DNA from: Anabaena sphaerica FACHB-251
GTDB taxonomy: Bacteria; Cyanobacteriota; Cyanobacteriia; Cyanobacteriales; Nostocaceae
Length of the DNA stretch: 64,000 nt
Direction: 5' to 3'
Assembly (NCBI RefSeq): GCF_014696825.1
Contig: NZ_JACJQU010000001.1
Coordinates: 744,001-808,000, forward strand
In this document: positions 1-8,027 of the stretch, one piece after another
How the letters are laid out: every line of letters begins with the position of its first letter
Numbering within the stretch: position 1 is the first letter of the stretch
Notes under the pieces: generated by a model
What the model saw: the letters and a program-made list of their open reading frames with translations, nothing else
Told to the model about the DNA's origin: nothing
The model's database searches: none
Position numbers and translations under genes: made by a program

Positions 1-955
1 TATCATCTTCAAACTCAAAAAATACTTCATCCAAAACAGGAACATATCCCCCAGCTTCAATTAAAGGAATTGTCATTGGTGCTTCAGTTGCTAAAAGTCC
101 TTTACCTTGAACTAATACACCAGGGAATTTTGATTTTAATCCCTGCGCTTGATCTGCTGCGTTGGCACTATCCCAACAAGATATGAGTTTTAACCTTTCC
201 CACATTTGCGCCCAATTAATCTTATTTTCATCCAGTAATTTTAGGCGCTTATGGGAGATTTGGTTATGTAATTCTGCTTTTAATAAATTTCGATTTTCTT
301 GGATATATTGTAAATGTATTTGTAAAAAGCTAGGACTCCAAATAGAAATAATTTCCAGGTTCTCAGTTTGTAGTAATGCTAAAGCTAACTGATGTTTAAA
401 AGAGTTGGCATCATGTAAGCTTTTCAGTTTATTAGGCATCACCAACCAAGGACGTAAAAACCAACTTAACCAACCATCTAAATAATCTAAATCATCTTGT
501 AAAGTTTGGTGATCAGCTATATTTAATTGTGGTGAAATACAAGCGTAAAGTTTTCCTGTACTAAATTTTGGACCATTTGCAGTCAAATCATGCGCCCAAA
601 CGCAAAACATCTGATTAAATGATTTTCGTAAAGATTGAGTATAGGGAATAAATTTCACCGCACCACTACTACCGGAGGTTTTTTCATAAAATAAAATCGG
701 TTCTGGTGTGAGAGAAATCTGTTTATTTTGATTTTGTAAATAAGATGCAATGTCATCATAATTTACAATGGGTAGACGCTGCCAATCATCTAGAGAATTT
801 ATTTTTAAATTTTTACCATATTCACTATTAATCAGAAGATGGTAAATTTCTTGTTTTACAGAGTTTTGGGTTAATTCTGGTTGTGATAATGATTTATAAA
901 ATCTGTTAGCTGTGGGGGCAAGTATTTTGCCAAATAGTTGAATTAGGGGACGCAT
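1..955 (-). CDS. GH3-family acyl-adenylating enzyme (partial, C-terminus off the window)
   Basis: The frame is open from the left edge to an ATG at 955, giving about 318 N-terminal residues; the rest lies beyond position 1. Residues 91-106 read EKTSGSSGAVKFIPYT, the phosphate-binding signature of the GH3/ANL acyl-adenylate superfamily. A later GKGLLATEAPMTIPL stretch fits the second GH3 adenylation motif. Plant GH3 enzymes adenylate a carboxylic acid and join it to an amino acid; bacterial members are mostly uncharacterised, so the substrate is unknown. Its ATG overlaps the TAA of the upstream acyltransferase by one base (TAATG), so the two are probably translationally coupled. The context suggests acid activation in the oxygenase-rich pathway (inference). 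Confidence 0.8.
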   Translation of the reverse strand, partial: MRPLIQLFGKILAPTANRFYKSLSQPELTQNSVKQEIYHLLINSEYGKNLKINSLDDWQRLPIVNYDDIASYLQNQNKQISLTPEPILFYEKTSGSSGAVKFIPYTQSLRKSFNQMFCVWAHDLTANGPKFSTGKLYACISPQLNIADHQTLQDDLDYLDGWLSWFLRPWLVMPNKLKSLHDANSFKHQLALALLQTENLEIISIWSPSFLQIHLQYIQENRNLLKAELHNQISHKRLKLLDENKINWAQMWERLKLISCWDSANAADQAQGLKSKFPGVLVQGKGLLATEAPMTIPLIEAGGYVPVLDEVFFEFEDD

Positions 956-1563
956 TATTGCACCTTTTGATTAGGATAAAGATTAGTAGCAGATGAAATA
1001 AATGTACCATCGCTAATAACTACACCGGGAGCAAGATGAGATCCAGCACCAACAAAAACATTATTGCCAATCTTGACTTTTTTGACATACAACATTAAGT
1101 CTTGTTTGCGGGGTTTGATGACATGAGAATAAATCCCGACACGATGACCAATAACCACGCGATCGCCAATTTCTAATAAACCGCGATCGGCAATTTCTAA
1201 ACCAGGTGTCCAATAAACATTTTTCCCCACTTTAGCACCCCACAATTTTAACCAAAAAGAGAACATTCCCGGAATCAATCTTAATACGGCTTCTAAAACT
1301 GGAATCGCAATATAAATTACCTGAATTTGATGACTACCCCACCAATGACTATATTCTTTACCTTGTAAATAACTAATACCTTCCTTGATAGGATAAACCC
1401 ATTCATGTAAGCGGTAAACTAGCACTGGTAAACCGTAAATGCAGAAGAAAATAGCTAAGATGCTCAAAAGATTATGTGAATAAATAAAGTATACTATTGC
1501 TGAACCAGTTAGCAATAATATTAAAGTCGGAAAAAATGCAAGAATTGTACTTAAAACTGTCAT
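955..1563 (-). CDS. Hexapeptide-repeat (LbH) acyltransferase with N-terminal membrane helices
   Basis: The 202-residue protein has two hydrophobic segments near residues 5-30 and 32-50. From about residue 108 it has a left-handed beta-helix built from hexapeptides (VGKNVYWTPGLEIAD, LEIGDRVVIGHRVGIYSHVI, VKIGNNVFVGAGSHLAPGVV). This fold is typical of O-acetyl/acyltransferases of the colanic-acid and maltose acetyltransferase type. Its start overlaps the end of the upstream hydroxylase by four bases (ATGA) and its stop overlaps the GH3 start, so the three form a tight operon. It likely transfers an acyl group to a hydroxyl of the cluster product, perhaps one installed by the neighbouring hydroxylase. 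The substrate is not visible. Confidence 0.75.
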   Translation of the reverse strand: MTVLSTILAFFPTLILLLTGSAIVYFIYSHNLLSILAIFFCIYGLPVLVYRLHEWVYPIKEGISYLQGKEYSHWWGSHQIQVIYIAIPVLEAVLRLIPGMFSFWLKLWGAKVGKNVYWTPGLEIADRGLLEIGDRVVIGHRVGIYSHVIKPRKQDLMLYVKKVKIGNNVFVGAGSHLAPGVVISDGTFISSATNLYPNQKVQ

Positions 1564-2312
1564 GGAAATGGAAATAAAAGTTTTTGAATTAAATTTAATG
1601 ATGTAGGAGTTCCCATTATAGCTGGTAATTCTTGACTTTGATAATAAGTTCTATGTAATTTATCCCAAATTTTCAGATTAGCACCATAGTTACAATTATT
1701 AGTCTCTTTAGAATGATGCCAATTATGATCCTGTGGGAAGATTAGCCAGGGAGATAGAAATTGATAAAACGAGCTATTAGTAGGAATCATCAAGCGGCTA
1801 TGTCTCCATAAATCTAAAGCAGATGTTAAACTAATTCCTAATAAATAACCTGTGGGAGCAGTTAACAGATACAAAAATAATGGATGTATCCATAAATAGA
1901 TAATGAACACACTAGTCCAAATGGTGTTGCGAGAAGTTCCTAAAACATCCATTTGGGTAACAGTATGATGGACTTGATGAAGTTGCCAAAATATTTTAGT
2001 ATGTAATAAGCGATGATTCCAATAATATAAATAGTCAATGACAACAAAACTGAGAATAAAAGACGGAATTAGTGATATTTTTAAATATCCTTGATAGTTG
2101 TGTAGGACATGGTGGTACAGCCCATAAACCAAGGTAGCTTGTAGTAAGGGAATGAAAATTCCTTGAATTGTCAATCCTATACTATCTAGTAGCCAATCTT
2201 CTCGATTTTTACATTTAAGTTGATTTCTAGTAAATTTATTGAAAATTGTCCAACCAAATAAACTAAAAAAACTAATAAAAATTAGAAATTGGGAAAAGTT
2301 TTTTATTTCCAT
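1560..2312 (-). CDS. Fatty acid hydroxylase / sterol desaturase superfamily membrane protein
   Basis: A membrane di-iron oxygenase of about 250 residues. The histidine boxes are clear: HRLLH, then HQVHH, then NWHH, in the order and spacing of the FA-hydroxylase superfamily, set among several hydrophobic helices. I prefer the ATG at 2312 (MEIKNF), which has a weak AGG upstream; an in-frame GTG at 2336 would add eight residues. It follows the first Rieske gene by about 60 bases and overlaps the acyltransferase by four. Family members hydroxylate or desaturate lipids at the membrane, so a lipid-like or alkyl-chain substrate is plausible for this cluster (inference). Confidence 0.8.
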   Translation of the reverse strand: MEIKNFSQFLIFISFFSLFGWTIFNKFTRNQLKCKNREDWLLDSIGLTIQGIFIPLLQATLVYGLYHHVLHNYQGYLKISLIPSFILSFVVIDYLYYWNHRLLHTKIFWQLHQVHHTVTQMDVLGTSRNTIWTSVFIIYLWIHPLFLYLLTAPTGYLLGISLTSALDLWRHSRLMIPTNSSFYQFLSPWLIFPQDHNWHHSKETNNCNYGANLKIWDKLHRTYYQSQELPAIMGTPTSLNLIQKLLFPFP

Positions 2313-2371
2313 TGCTAATTGCCTGGTTTTGAACACGAAGAAACAGATAATTTATTAAGGACGAATTATTC

Positions 2372-3394
2372 TTAAACCCAAAATGTGACTTTAACTGATT
2401 GATTGGGCAATAAACGCGGATCTTCTCCACGAGATATCGCTGATATAATTGACTCTACAAATATATGAATTGTGTCCGCAGGAGTATTATAAAACTGTGT
2501 TCCGTATTTAGCGATCGCTTCTCCCTGAATTCCTAAAATTTCTATGTCTTGACTAATAATATGTTGAGCAGTCCACCACACAAAGGGACGAGCTAATTTA
2601 TTCCAAATACCATAGTTATAGGTGACATCAGTATAAACCAACGTTGAATTATCATTTTCCGGAATAGATTGACTGGTAATGAATAAATGACGATTTTTGC
2701 CCATTTGATATTCTACAGAAGTAATATTGGGCATAAAAAAGCGATCGCTATGTTTAATCTCTCCATCCTGCGAATTTAGAAACCGACTGTACCAACCTAA
2801 ATTATTATTTTCATTGCCATATTCTACCAAAACCGAACCATGGCAACGTTCCACAGTCATCTCTAATTTTTGTTGACGCGAAGTACGAAAAACACCAGGA
2901 TGAACAAAAGCCGTATGGGGAATATCAATAAAGTTTTCTGCACAATTAGTAACATTATTCGCAAAGCGATTAATTACCCTTACTGTTTCCCATCCCGGTT
3001 GTTTGTAATAAGGCATAGGAAAGGGTTGAAAATCAATTCTTGGGGTATCTGCTAACCGCACATATATATAACCATCTTGTTCTTTGGTAGGGTAAGATTC
3101 TGCACGACGTTGAGGGGAAGATTGGAAATCATTTCCTTCTGCGGGAACAGCAATGACATTACCACAACTGTCATATATCCAACCATGATAGGGACATTGT
3201 AAAGTACCATTGCAGACTTTACCTGGAGATAAACGACTATTACGATGTAAACAGCGATCGCGCAAAGCTACAGGTTTTCCATCTGCACCACGAAATATTG
3301 CTAACCATTCTCCTAAAACGGTTCTTGCTAATACCTGATTAGGTTTTAACTGTTCGCTAAGTGCGACAATGTACCAGAAATCTTCAAATTGCAT
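2372..3394 (-). CDS. Rieske non-heme iron oxygenase (vanillate demethylase / phenylpropionate dioxygenase type)
   Basis: 340 residues. The Rieske [2Fe-2S] site is C48-x-H50 and C67-x2-H70. The mononuclear iron site appears as ENFIDIPHTAFVH (H160, H165), with a likely third ligand D283 in SQDIEILGIQ. This is the single-component alpha-subunit architecture of enzymes that hydroxylate, demethylate or desaturate small molecules, taking electrons from a ferredoxin such as the one encoded at 4751-5035. It differs in sequence from the two Rieske proteins further right (8011, 10100), which resemble each other more. The toxin/immunity-like pair lies between it and the ferredoxin. Confidence 0.88.
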   Translation of the reverse strand: MQFEDFWYIVALSEQLKPNQVLARTVLGEWLAIFRGADGKPVALRDRCLHRNSRLSPGKVCNGTLQCPYHGWIYDSCGNVIAVPAEGNDFQSSPQRRAESYPTKEQDGYIYVRLADTPRIDFQPFPMPYYKQPGWETVRVINRFANNVTNCAENFIDIPHTAFVHPGVFRTSRQQKLEMTVERCHGSVLVEYGNENNNLGWYSRFLNSQDGEIKHSDRFFMPNITSVEYQMGKNRHLFITSQSIPENDNSTLVYTDVTYNYGIWNKLARPFVWWTAQHIISQDIEILGIQGEAIAKYGTQFYNTPADTIHIFVESIISAISRGEDPRLLPNQSVKVTFWV

Positions 3395-3602
3395 GGTAAA
3401 TAGGTTATGAAGTATACAGGGTTGCTGGAAAAAAATGTTAAAAAATTTGAAAATTCACAGTATAATTCTCTAGATAAAGGTTTTATGGTTAAAGTTTCAC
3501 TCTAATCCTTTGAATCAAACATCCTCTAAATAATTATTAACTCTTATTCGGATCAGTATTTTGGGACTATAAAGCCAATTTGTTATGACAAATGAATTAA
3601 GA

Positions 3603-3790
3603 TACTTCTTCAACTTATCAGCTAATAGAGGACTTAAAAGCACAAGGAAAAATAGAATTTTACTATAAGGATAATCCATACAATAACAGCCAAACACCTG
3701 CAATAAAATTAGCTGATTTAGCAGAGTAGTTTGAATTAAAGCTCGGAAAACCAACAGTTCTGAAAACTGACAAGTGCCATATTAGGTAGA
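3603..3790 (+). pseudogene. Possible decayed coding fragment, function unknown
   Basis: The 430-base gap between the Rieske gene and the SUKH gene is mostly AT-rich. In one plus-strand frame, about 3604-3786 reads like a polar, normal-composition protein (TYQLIEDLKAQGKIEFYYKD, then NPYNNSQTPAIKLADLAE) broken by a TAG, after which similar-quality sequence continues (FELKLGKPTVLKTDKCHIR). No start codon or ribosome site precedes it. I read it as the remnant of an unidentified gene. A 79-codon minus-strand frame over the same stretch (3515-3754) is hydrophobic and probably spurious. Confidence 0.3.
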
Positions 3791-3825
3791 GAGAAAGCTG
3801 AATGTCAATTTAATACAGCAAATCT

Positions 3826-4290
3826 CTAACTCGATCGAGACATCGAAGACTTTAAATAAAGCTCAATTTCCACTTTTAGAAAGTCACTAAACTGATCATG
3901 ACTTTTAACAAAATCAGGCTCTTCCTGCCCTTCGCAATATGAATAAGTTGGTGGGTTATCACCTTCTGAAAGCCTGAAAAAGCTAAACTGATAACCCTGG
4001 TGCATAAAAAATACAAAAGCATCCTTTGGCAAAGCTTCAGGAAAATCATTTTCTAACAAAAGTTGTTTAGCCCATTCTTGAATTTGCGGTAAATGCTGGT
4101 AAAAGCAATCTGAACCACGCAAAAACTTACCTGCCCCATGCCCCATCATCTTGAGAAAGTCTTTGTAGGTGCTGGGTAGACTAATATTTTTTTGTCGTTC
4201 CAGTTGAATTATTTCCAAATCTGAACATGGAGAAGGCTTATTCTCACTAAAAATAAGCTGAAGTGGTTCGGGTAAATTGCAAATTAACAT
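3826..4290 (-). CDS. SMI1/KNR4 (SUKH) family protein, probable immunity protein
   Basis: 154 residues. The SUKH core is seen around residues 24-60: an acidic helix (DLEIIQLERQ), then LPSTYKDFLKMMGHGAG, the typical LP..Y..FL...NG signature. An AAAGGAG site lies about nine bases before the ATG. SUKH proteins are best known as immunity proteins of polymorphic toxin systems, especially nuclease and deaminase toxins. The gene directly follows a deaminase-fold gene on the same strand with a 14-base gap, which supports a toxin-immunity pair. A stand-alone regulatory role, as in other SMI1/KNR4 proteins, cannot be excluded. Confidence 0.75.
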   Translation of the reverse strand: MLICNLPEPLQLIFSENKPSPCSDLEIIQLERQKNISLPSTYKDFLKMMGHGAGKFLRGSDCFYQHLPQIQEWAKQLLLENDFPEALPKDAFVFFMHQGYQFSFFRLSEGDNPPTYSYCEGQEEPDFVKSHDQFSDFLKVEIELYLKSSMSRSS

Positions 4291-4304
4291 TTCTATCGAC
4301 TCCT

Positions 4305-4697
4305 TTACGCAATGTTTCCGTGATGTACATTTAGCTGAATATTCGGGAAAGTTTGCATAAATTGCTTAATAACATACTCACACGAATCACAAGGCTCTCT
4401 CTCTGTGAATAACTCAATCTTACCCTTTACTTCTCTATTATTTGTATATCTTTGTGCGATCGCTTCTAATATTTTGTACTCTGAGTCTAAATCTCTTCGG
4501 TGTCCGCTAACTTCAAAGGTTTGAAACATCGGTTGATTGGGTACAACAACTGCTCCCTCTCGTACCAGCTTACCACTAAAGGCGAATAGCTCATAAAACA
4601 TCTCATCTACCCATACTCTAGCAATAGCAACATTTCTGGCTGGTGCTGGCACGTTACAAGTTTTCCGAATTTCTGAGACGCGCTTGAACCAATCCAT
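4305..4697 (-). CDS. Deaminase-fold protein resembling polymorphic-toxin deaminases
   Basis: 130 residues. The zinc-site motifs of the cytidine-deaminase fold are present in degenerate form: D71-S-E73 in RDLDSEYKILEAIA, in place of the common HxE, and P102-C103-D-S-C106 in ELFTEREPCDSC, followed by VIKQFMQTFPNIQLNV. This layout matches the toxin-deaminase families of polymorphic toxins, possibly the BURPS668_1122 group (from memory, unverified). No secretion, LXG or RHS leader is fused, so the protein is only the toxin-type domain. It precedes the SUKH gene by 14 bases. It could be a captured toxin tip, an orphan resistance module, or a small-molecule deaminase recruited by the pathway. The fold is likely; the role is uncertain. 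Confidence 0.65.
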   Translation of the reverse strand: MDWFKRVSEIRKTCNVPAPARNVAIARVWVDEMFYELFAFSGKLVREGAVVVPNQPMFQTFEVSGHRRDLDSEYKILEAIAQRYTNNREVKGKIELFTEREPCDSCEYVIKQFMQTFPNIQLNVHHGNIA

Positions 4698-4750
4698 ACT
4701 TACTATTTTAGTAGTTTTTAACCCTCATTACCTTAACTTTAAATCGCTAC

Positions 4751-5035
4751 CTAAACCCTACGAATCTCCACATCACCTATAACATCAACCTGACAAGCTA
4801 ACCGCGCATGAGGATTATTAGCTGCTAAAGCCTCCAACATTTCCTGTTCATCAGCTTGGGGAGGAAGAACATCACCAACCACCTCAACCAAACAAGTACC
4901 ACAAATACCAGTTCGACAACCAAACAAAACAGGTGAATTTTGAATTGTCAAACGTTCAGATAAATTTGTATTAAACTCCAAAATAATCGGCTCAAAACCA
5001 CTTCCTGGAAACGATATCTTACACAAATCAGCCAT
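4751..5035 (-). CDS. Plant-type [2Fe-2S] ferredoxin
   Basis: 94 residues with cluster ligands C40, C45, C48 and C81 (C-x4-C-x2-C, then about 32 residues). It is the obvious electron carrier for the Rieske and diiron oxygenases around it. Its ATG lies inside the last codons of the AurF-like gene (8-base overlap including the stop), and a GGGGGAGAG ribosome site lies within that gene's repeat-derived tail. A dedicated ferredoxin reductase is not present in the window, so reduction probably relies on cellular reductases or photosystem I (inference). Confidence 0.88.
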   Translation of the reverse strand: MADLCKISFPGSGFEPIILEFNTNLSERLTIQNSPVLFGCRTGICGTCLVEVVGDVLPPQADEQEMLEALAANNPHARLACQVDVIGDVEIRRV

Positions 5036-6263
5036 AATAAAAACTCTCCCCCTCTCTGCGCCTCTGCGTCTCTGCGTGATATAAACCTAAATCTTCTCCT
5101 TTTTCAAATTTTTGAAATGCTCTCCTTTGAGTAGCCAAATAGCGAGAAATAGAATTATTTCTCATCAGCGACATTTCCCGATTACGTTGCCAAAGATAAT
5201 CAAGTTTCTCCACATACACCTGATAAGATGCCATTGCTTCCTGATGAGTTAAAAAACTGCGGTGTAACCCTTCTGATTCCTCAGTAAAACAGCGTCGCAT
5301 CATTTCCCTAGCATCCCTATAACTCATCTCAAAAATAGGCGATCGCAACACATAATAAATCTTCTCATACAACGCCGGATCATACCAAAAAATCCCATTA
5401 ATTGCCGCTGAAAAATGAAAATGATCGCGCTGACATCCCCACAATCCTAAATTAGCCACCAGTCGCTCAAAAGCAGTCGGAGGGGCAAGACAAGTAACTA
5501 CATCGTGAGATATAATAGTCGAACTATTGAAATGAAAACTTTCATCCAGAAAGTGATAGTAAGATATTTTAGCAGGAATTGGAGCAGCTTCTTGAGTGGG
5601 ATGTTTTTGATAATAATTGCTGAGTTTATGCTGTACTAACTTACCATTTAGTGTCCGCACTCCCCGAACTGTAAAATACTGACAAGCCAAAAAAGTATTA
5701 TTCGCAGAAATCAGCCCAAAATATTGCAGTTGAATTTTTTTCCACCAAGTTTTTAAGGCATTAGTATCAGCATAAACCATCGTTTCTGTAAAAGGTCCGC
5801 GCATGGGGTAGGTAAAGATAAACTGCCCAAATAACGCTTGTTCAACTTGTTTGGCAATGGTGCGGAAGGTGTTAATGTGCGTCCTTTCTTGGGAGGATTC
5901 TAAATCTAATGTATCGCAAATTAACCGAAAATCTTCATAGGCATAAAGTCCGGCTGCACTGGTTTGATTAAAAAAGATAGTAGCAATTTCAGCAGAGACA
6001 ATTTGAGAATAATAAGCTACCCAATAAAGATGATTTAAAATAATTCTTTGATGTTGGCTAGATTCCTCCCATAAAGGTGTACCATATAGAAGAGAAAATT
6101 CCTCTGGGTTCCAATATTCGTTTTGACAATTTTCATAGCGAAAGTTGTTAACTACTTCATCCATTAAAGCAGTATGATCTTGTTGTTTGTTGCGGGTGTG
6201 GTTAATTTGTAGTTTGCGATAAGTTGCTGGAATGTCTGAAAGTTTGGGAATAGTATTTGTCAT
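5028..6263 (-). CDS. AurF-like diiron oxygenase (p-aminobenzoate N-oxygenase family)
   Basis: 411 residues, mostly helical. Candidate diiron ligands occur in the order expected for AurF-type enzymes: E92 (VSAEIATIFF), E126 and H129 (SSQERTH), then H237, E241 and H244 (YYHFLDESFH). AurF relatives oxidise amines to hydroxylamine, nitroso or nitro groups; others hydroxylate carbon. The C-terminal 17 or so residues (HAETQRRREGE and neighbours) are encoded by a dispersed cyanobacterial repeat (5050-5080) and are unlikely to be part of the fold. The gene is first in a minus-strand run leading to the ferredoxin. The family call rests on ligand pattern, not overall identity; a broader ferritin-like oxygenase is the alternative. 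Confidence 0.6.
   Translation of the reverse strand: MTNTIPKLSDIPATYRKLQINHTRNKQQDHTALMDEVVNNFRYENCQNEYWNPEEFSLLYGTPLWEESSQHQRIILNHLYWVAYYSQIVSAEIATIFFNQTSAAGLYAYEDFRLICDTLDLESSQERTHINTFRTIAKQVEQALFGQFIFTYPMRGPFTETMVYADTNALKTWWKKIQLQYFGLISANNTFLACQYFTVRGVRTLNGKLVQHKLSNYYQKHPTQEAAPIPAKISYYHFLDESFHFNSSTIISHDVVTCLAPPTAFERLVANLGLWGCQRDHFHFSAAINGIFWYDPALYEKIYYVLRSPIFEMSYRDAREMMRRCFTEESEGLHRSFLTHQEAMASYQVYVEKLDYLWQRNREMSLMRNNSISRYLATQRRAFQKFEKGEDLGLYHAETQRRREGESFYYG
5048..5082. repeat. Dispersed cyanobacterial repeat forming a protein tail
   Basis: The plus strand reads tctgcgcctctgcgtctctg and continues, a repeat I know to be scattered in cyanobacterial intergenic DNA. Here it is read in frame as the last residues of the AurF-like protein, and it also carries the ribosome site of the downstream ferredoxin gene. 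Confidence 0.6.
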
Positions 6264-6372
6264 AAATAAAATCTATGAATTGGTTAGTTAGTGGGGATGT
6301 TTTTTGATAATAATGCAAGTAAGACATAAACTATAATATCAGCACAAATCAAAAAACTCGCCTAAAATTTTT

Positions 6373-7122
6373 ATGAGTCTTTTTTGTCTAGTTCATGGTG
6401 CATTTCAAGGTGCTTGGTCTTGGGATTTGTTGATTCCTTACTTGGAAGGGAAAGGTCATAAAACATTAGCAGTAGATTTGCCAATTGAAGATGCTTCTGC
6501 TAGTTTATCGCAATTTGCAGATGTAGTAATTCAAGCTCTGCCAAAAACTGATGATGATATTGTGCTGGTTGGTCACTCAATGGCTGGTACTGTTATCCCC
6601 CTTGTTGCAGAAGCCCATAAAGTACGTGAACTGGTATTCATTGGGGGTCTGATTCCATGTCCAGGAACAAGTACAATTGATCAATTTTCTCATAGTTTTG
6701 ATGCTCATACTCTCAAGTCATTAAATTACGAAATAAAAGAGTCTAGTCAACTCGAAAAATTTGATGATGAACCTGATATGTTTAATCCGGTTTCTGTTGG
6801 CAAAGACTTTACTGATGAAGCAGTATTAAGGGAATTTTTCTATCATGATTGTCAACCGGATGTAATGGAATGGGCGCTTTCAAAAGGACGTTTGCAGCAA
6901 TCAATGGCATATATTTTTGAAATCAATCCCCTGAATTGTTTACCCAATGTAGACTGTAAATATATTGTTTGTACGGATGACCGAATCATTTCTCCTGCAT
7001 GGTCACGCTACGCTGCACGTAAACGTTTGGGAATTGATGCGATAGAAGTACCGGGAGGACATTGCCCGCACTTGTCTCGTCCTGCTCACCTTGCATCAGT
7101 ATTAACTCATAATACTTACTAA
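6373..7122 (+). CDS. Alpha/beta hydrolase (methyl-ester esterase / hydroxynitrile lyase type)
   Basis: 249 residues. HGAFQGAW (8-15) forms the oxyanion region, GHSMAG gives nucleophile S69, and VPGGHCPH near the C-terminus gives catalytic H230; an Asp in CTDDRIISP is the likely acid. This is the compact fold of methyl-salicylate/methyl-jasmonate esterase-like hydrolases. It is the only plus-strand gene in the cluster. It is divergent from the AurF-like gene, with about 110 bases of shared promoter region, and its stop overlaps the 3' end of the ferritin-like gene by 4 bases. It may cleave an ester or thioester intermediate, or be an unrelated esterase. Confidence 0.85.
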   Translation: MSLFCLVHGAFQGAWSWDLLIPYLEGKGHKTLAVDLPIEDASASLSQFADVVIQALPKTDDDIVLVGHSMAGTVIPLVAEAHKVRELVFIGGLIPCPGTSTIDQFSHSFDAHTLKSLNYEIKESSQLEKFDDEPDMFNPVSVGKDFTDEAVLREFFYHDCQPDVMEWALSKGRLQQSMAYIFEINPLNCLPNVDCKYIVCTDDRIISPAWSRYAARKRLGIDAIEVPGGHCPHLSRPAHLASVLTHNTY

Positions 7123-8027
7123 TACACACATTTATTAGCGGGGAGTGGTTGAAAAGCTCCCTGTTCTTCTAAGGTTTGAAGGATGATATTTGCTGATGTT
7201 ACACTCATGAGCGATCGCAATATTTTTAATCTTGTACCGCTATGATTTTTTGTATCTATTTCTTCTAAAATTTGGATTTTTTGCCCACGTGTTAAATGTC
7301 CTTTTACTTGTTCAATTGCTGTTAGTAGGTTTTGGGGTCCCACTTGTACCATTAACAAAAACTGTGCCAATATTTCGATGATTATTGTTTGACTGGATGG
7401 AGAAACAGACATTTGATTAAATAATGTTGTTCCTGTAGCATGATGACGAGATTCGGCTTGTAAAAAATTATCAAAAATTTCTGCTAAAACTGGATAGCGG
7501 CATTTTTTCGCTAAACTGCGATAATGACTTAAACCCCATCCTTCTAAAACTACTTGCAGTACAAATAACAAAACTGTTTTATCTGCACTTTCCACTACTT
7601 CGGAGAGTAGTTTTAAAAACGGATCATCCGTGCTGGTTACTTCTTGTTGAGGTAAAAATTTGGTAATTTGGTGAAGGTGAGTAGCTTCATCAGCAGTAAA
7701 CAGTCCGTAAAGCATTCTTTCTTCAACGGTGTCTGCTAATAGTACCATTTTTGCCATATAGCCAACACCGGCTTTCTCAATAAAATAAGATTCTGTTAAT
7801 AAGCTAAGATTGGCAATTTCTAAAATTCCATATTGTTCATCAATATTAGATTCTTGAAAAATTTTAACTTGATGTAAGTTAAAAAATTCTGCATCCCAAT
7901 AATTTGATCGGGGATCAGGAGCATAATTATTTTCCTTTGGTAATGCTGCTGTTAATATCTTTCGTAAACGGTGATCTGAATCTGTTGGCGGTAAGTCAAA
8001 ACCGACAATATTATATTTTAAACTCAT
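7119..8027 (-). CDS. Ferritin-like diiron protein, probable oxidase/oxygenase
   Basis: 302 residues, helical. Carboxylate/histidine pairs suit a four-helix diiron bundle: E79 or E84, E114-x2-H117 (DEATHLHQ), E162 (VLEGWGLSHY) and E192-x2-H195 (AESRHHATG). It is not AurF-like in sequence. Its start overlaps the upstream Rieske gene by 17 bases, so the two are probably translated together. The overlap suggests two successive oxidations of one substrate, or a Rieske protein partnered with a diiron oxidase (inference). The substrate is unknown. Confidence 0.6.
   Translation of the reverse strand: MSLKYNIVGFDLPPTDSDHRLRKILTAALPKENNYAPDPRSNYWDAEFFNLHQVKIFQESNIDEQYGILEIANLSLLTESYFIEKAGVGYMAKMVLLADTVEERMLYGLFTADEATHLHQITKFLPQQEVTSTDDPFLKLLSEVVESADKTVLLFVLQVVLEGWGLSHYRSLAKKCRYPVLAEIFDNFLQAESRHHATGTTLFNQMSVSPSSQTIIIEILAQFLLMVQVGPQNLLTAIEQVKGHLTRGQKIQILEEIDTKNHSGTRLKILRSLMSVTSANIILQTLEEQGAFQPLPANKCVY

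Noticed and set aside
3515-3754. 79-codon hydrophobic minus-strand frame
   Set aside because: It has no ribosome site, its composition follows AT-rich DNA, and the plus strand carries the more protein-like text.
2372-6263. Saxitoxin cluster fragment (Rieske, ferredoxin, sterol-desaturase-like genes)
   Set aside because: No sxtA, amidinotransferase, carbamoyltransferase or tailoring genes specific to that pathway are seen; shared families alone are not enough.
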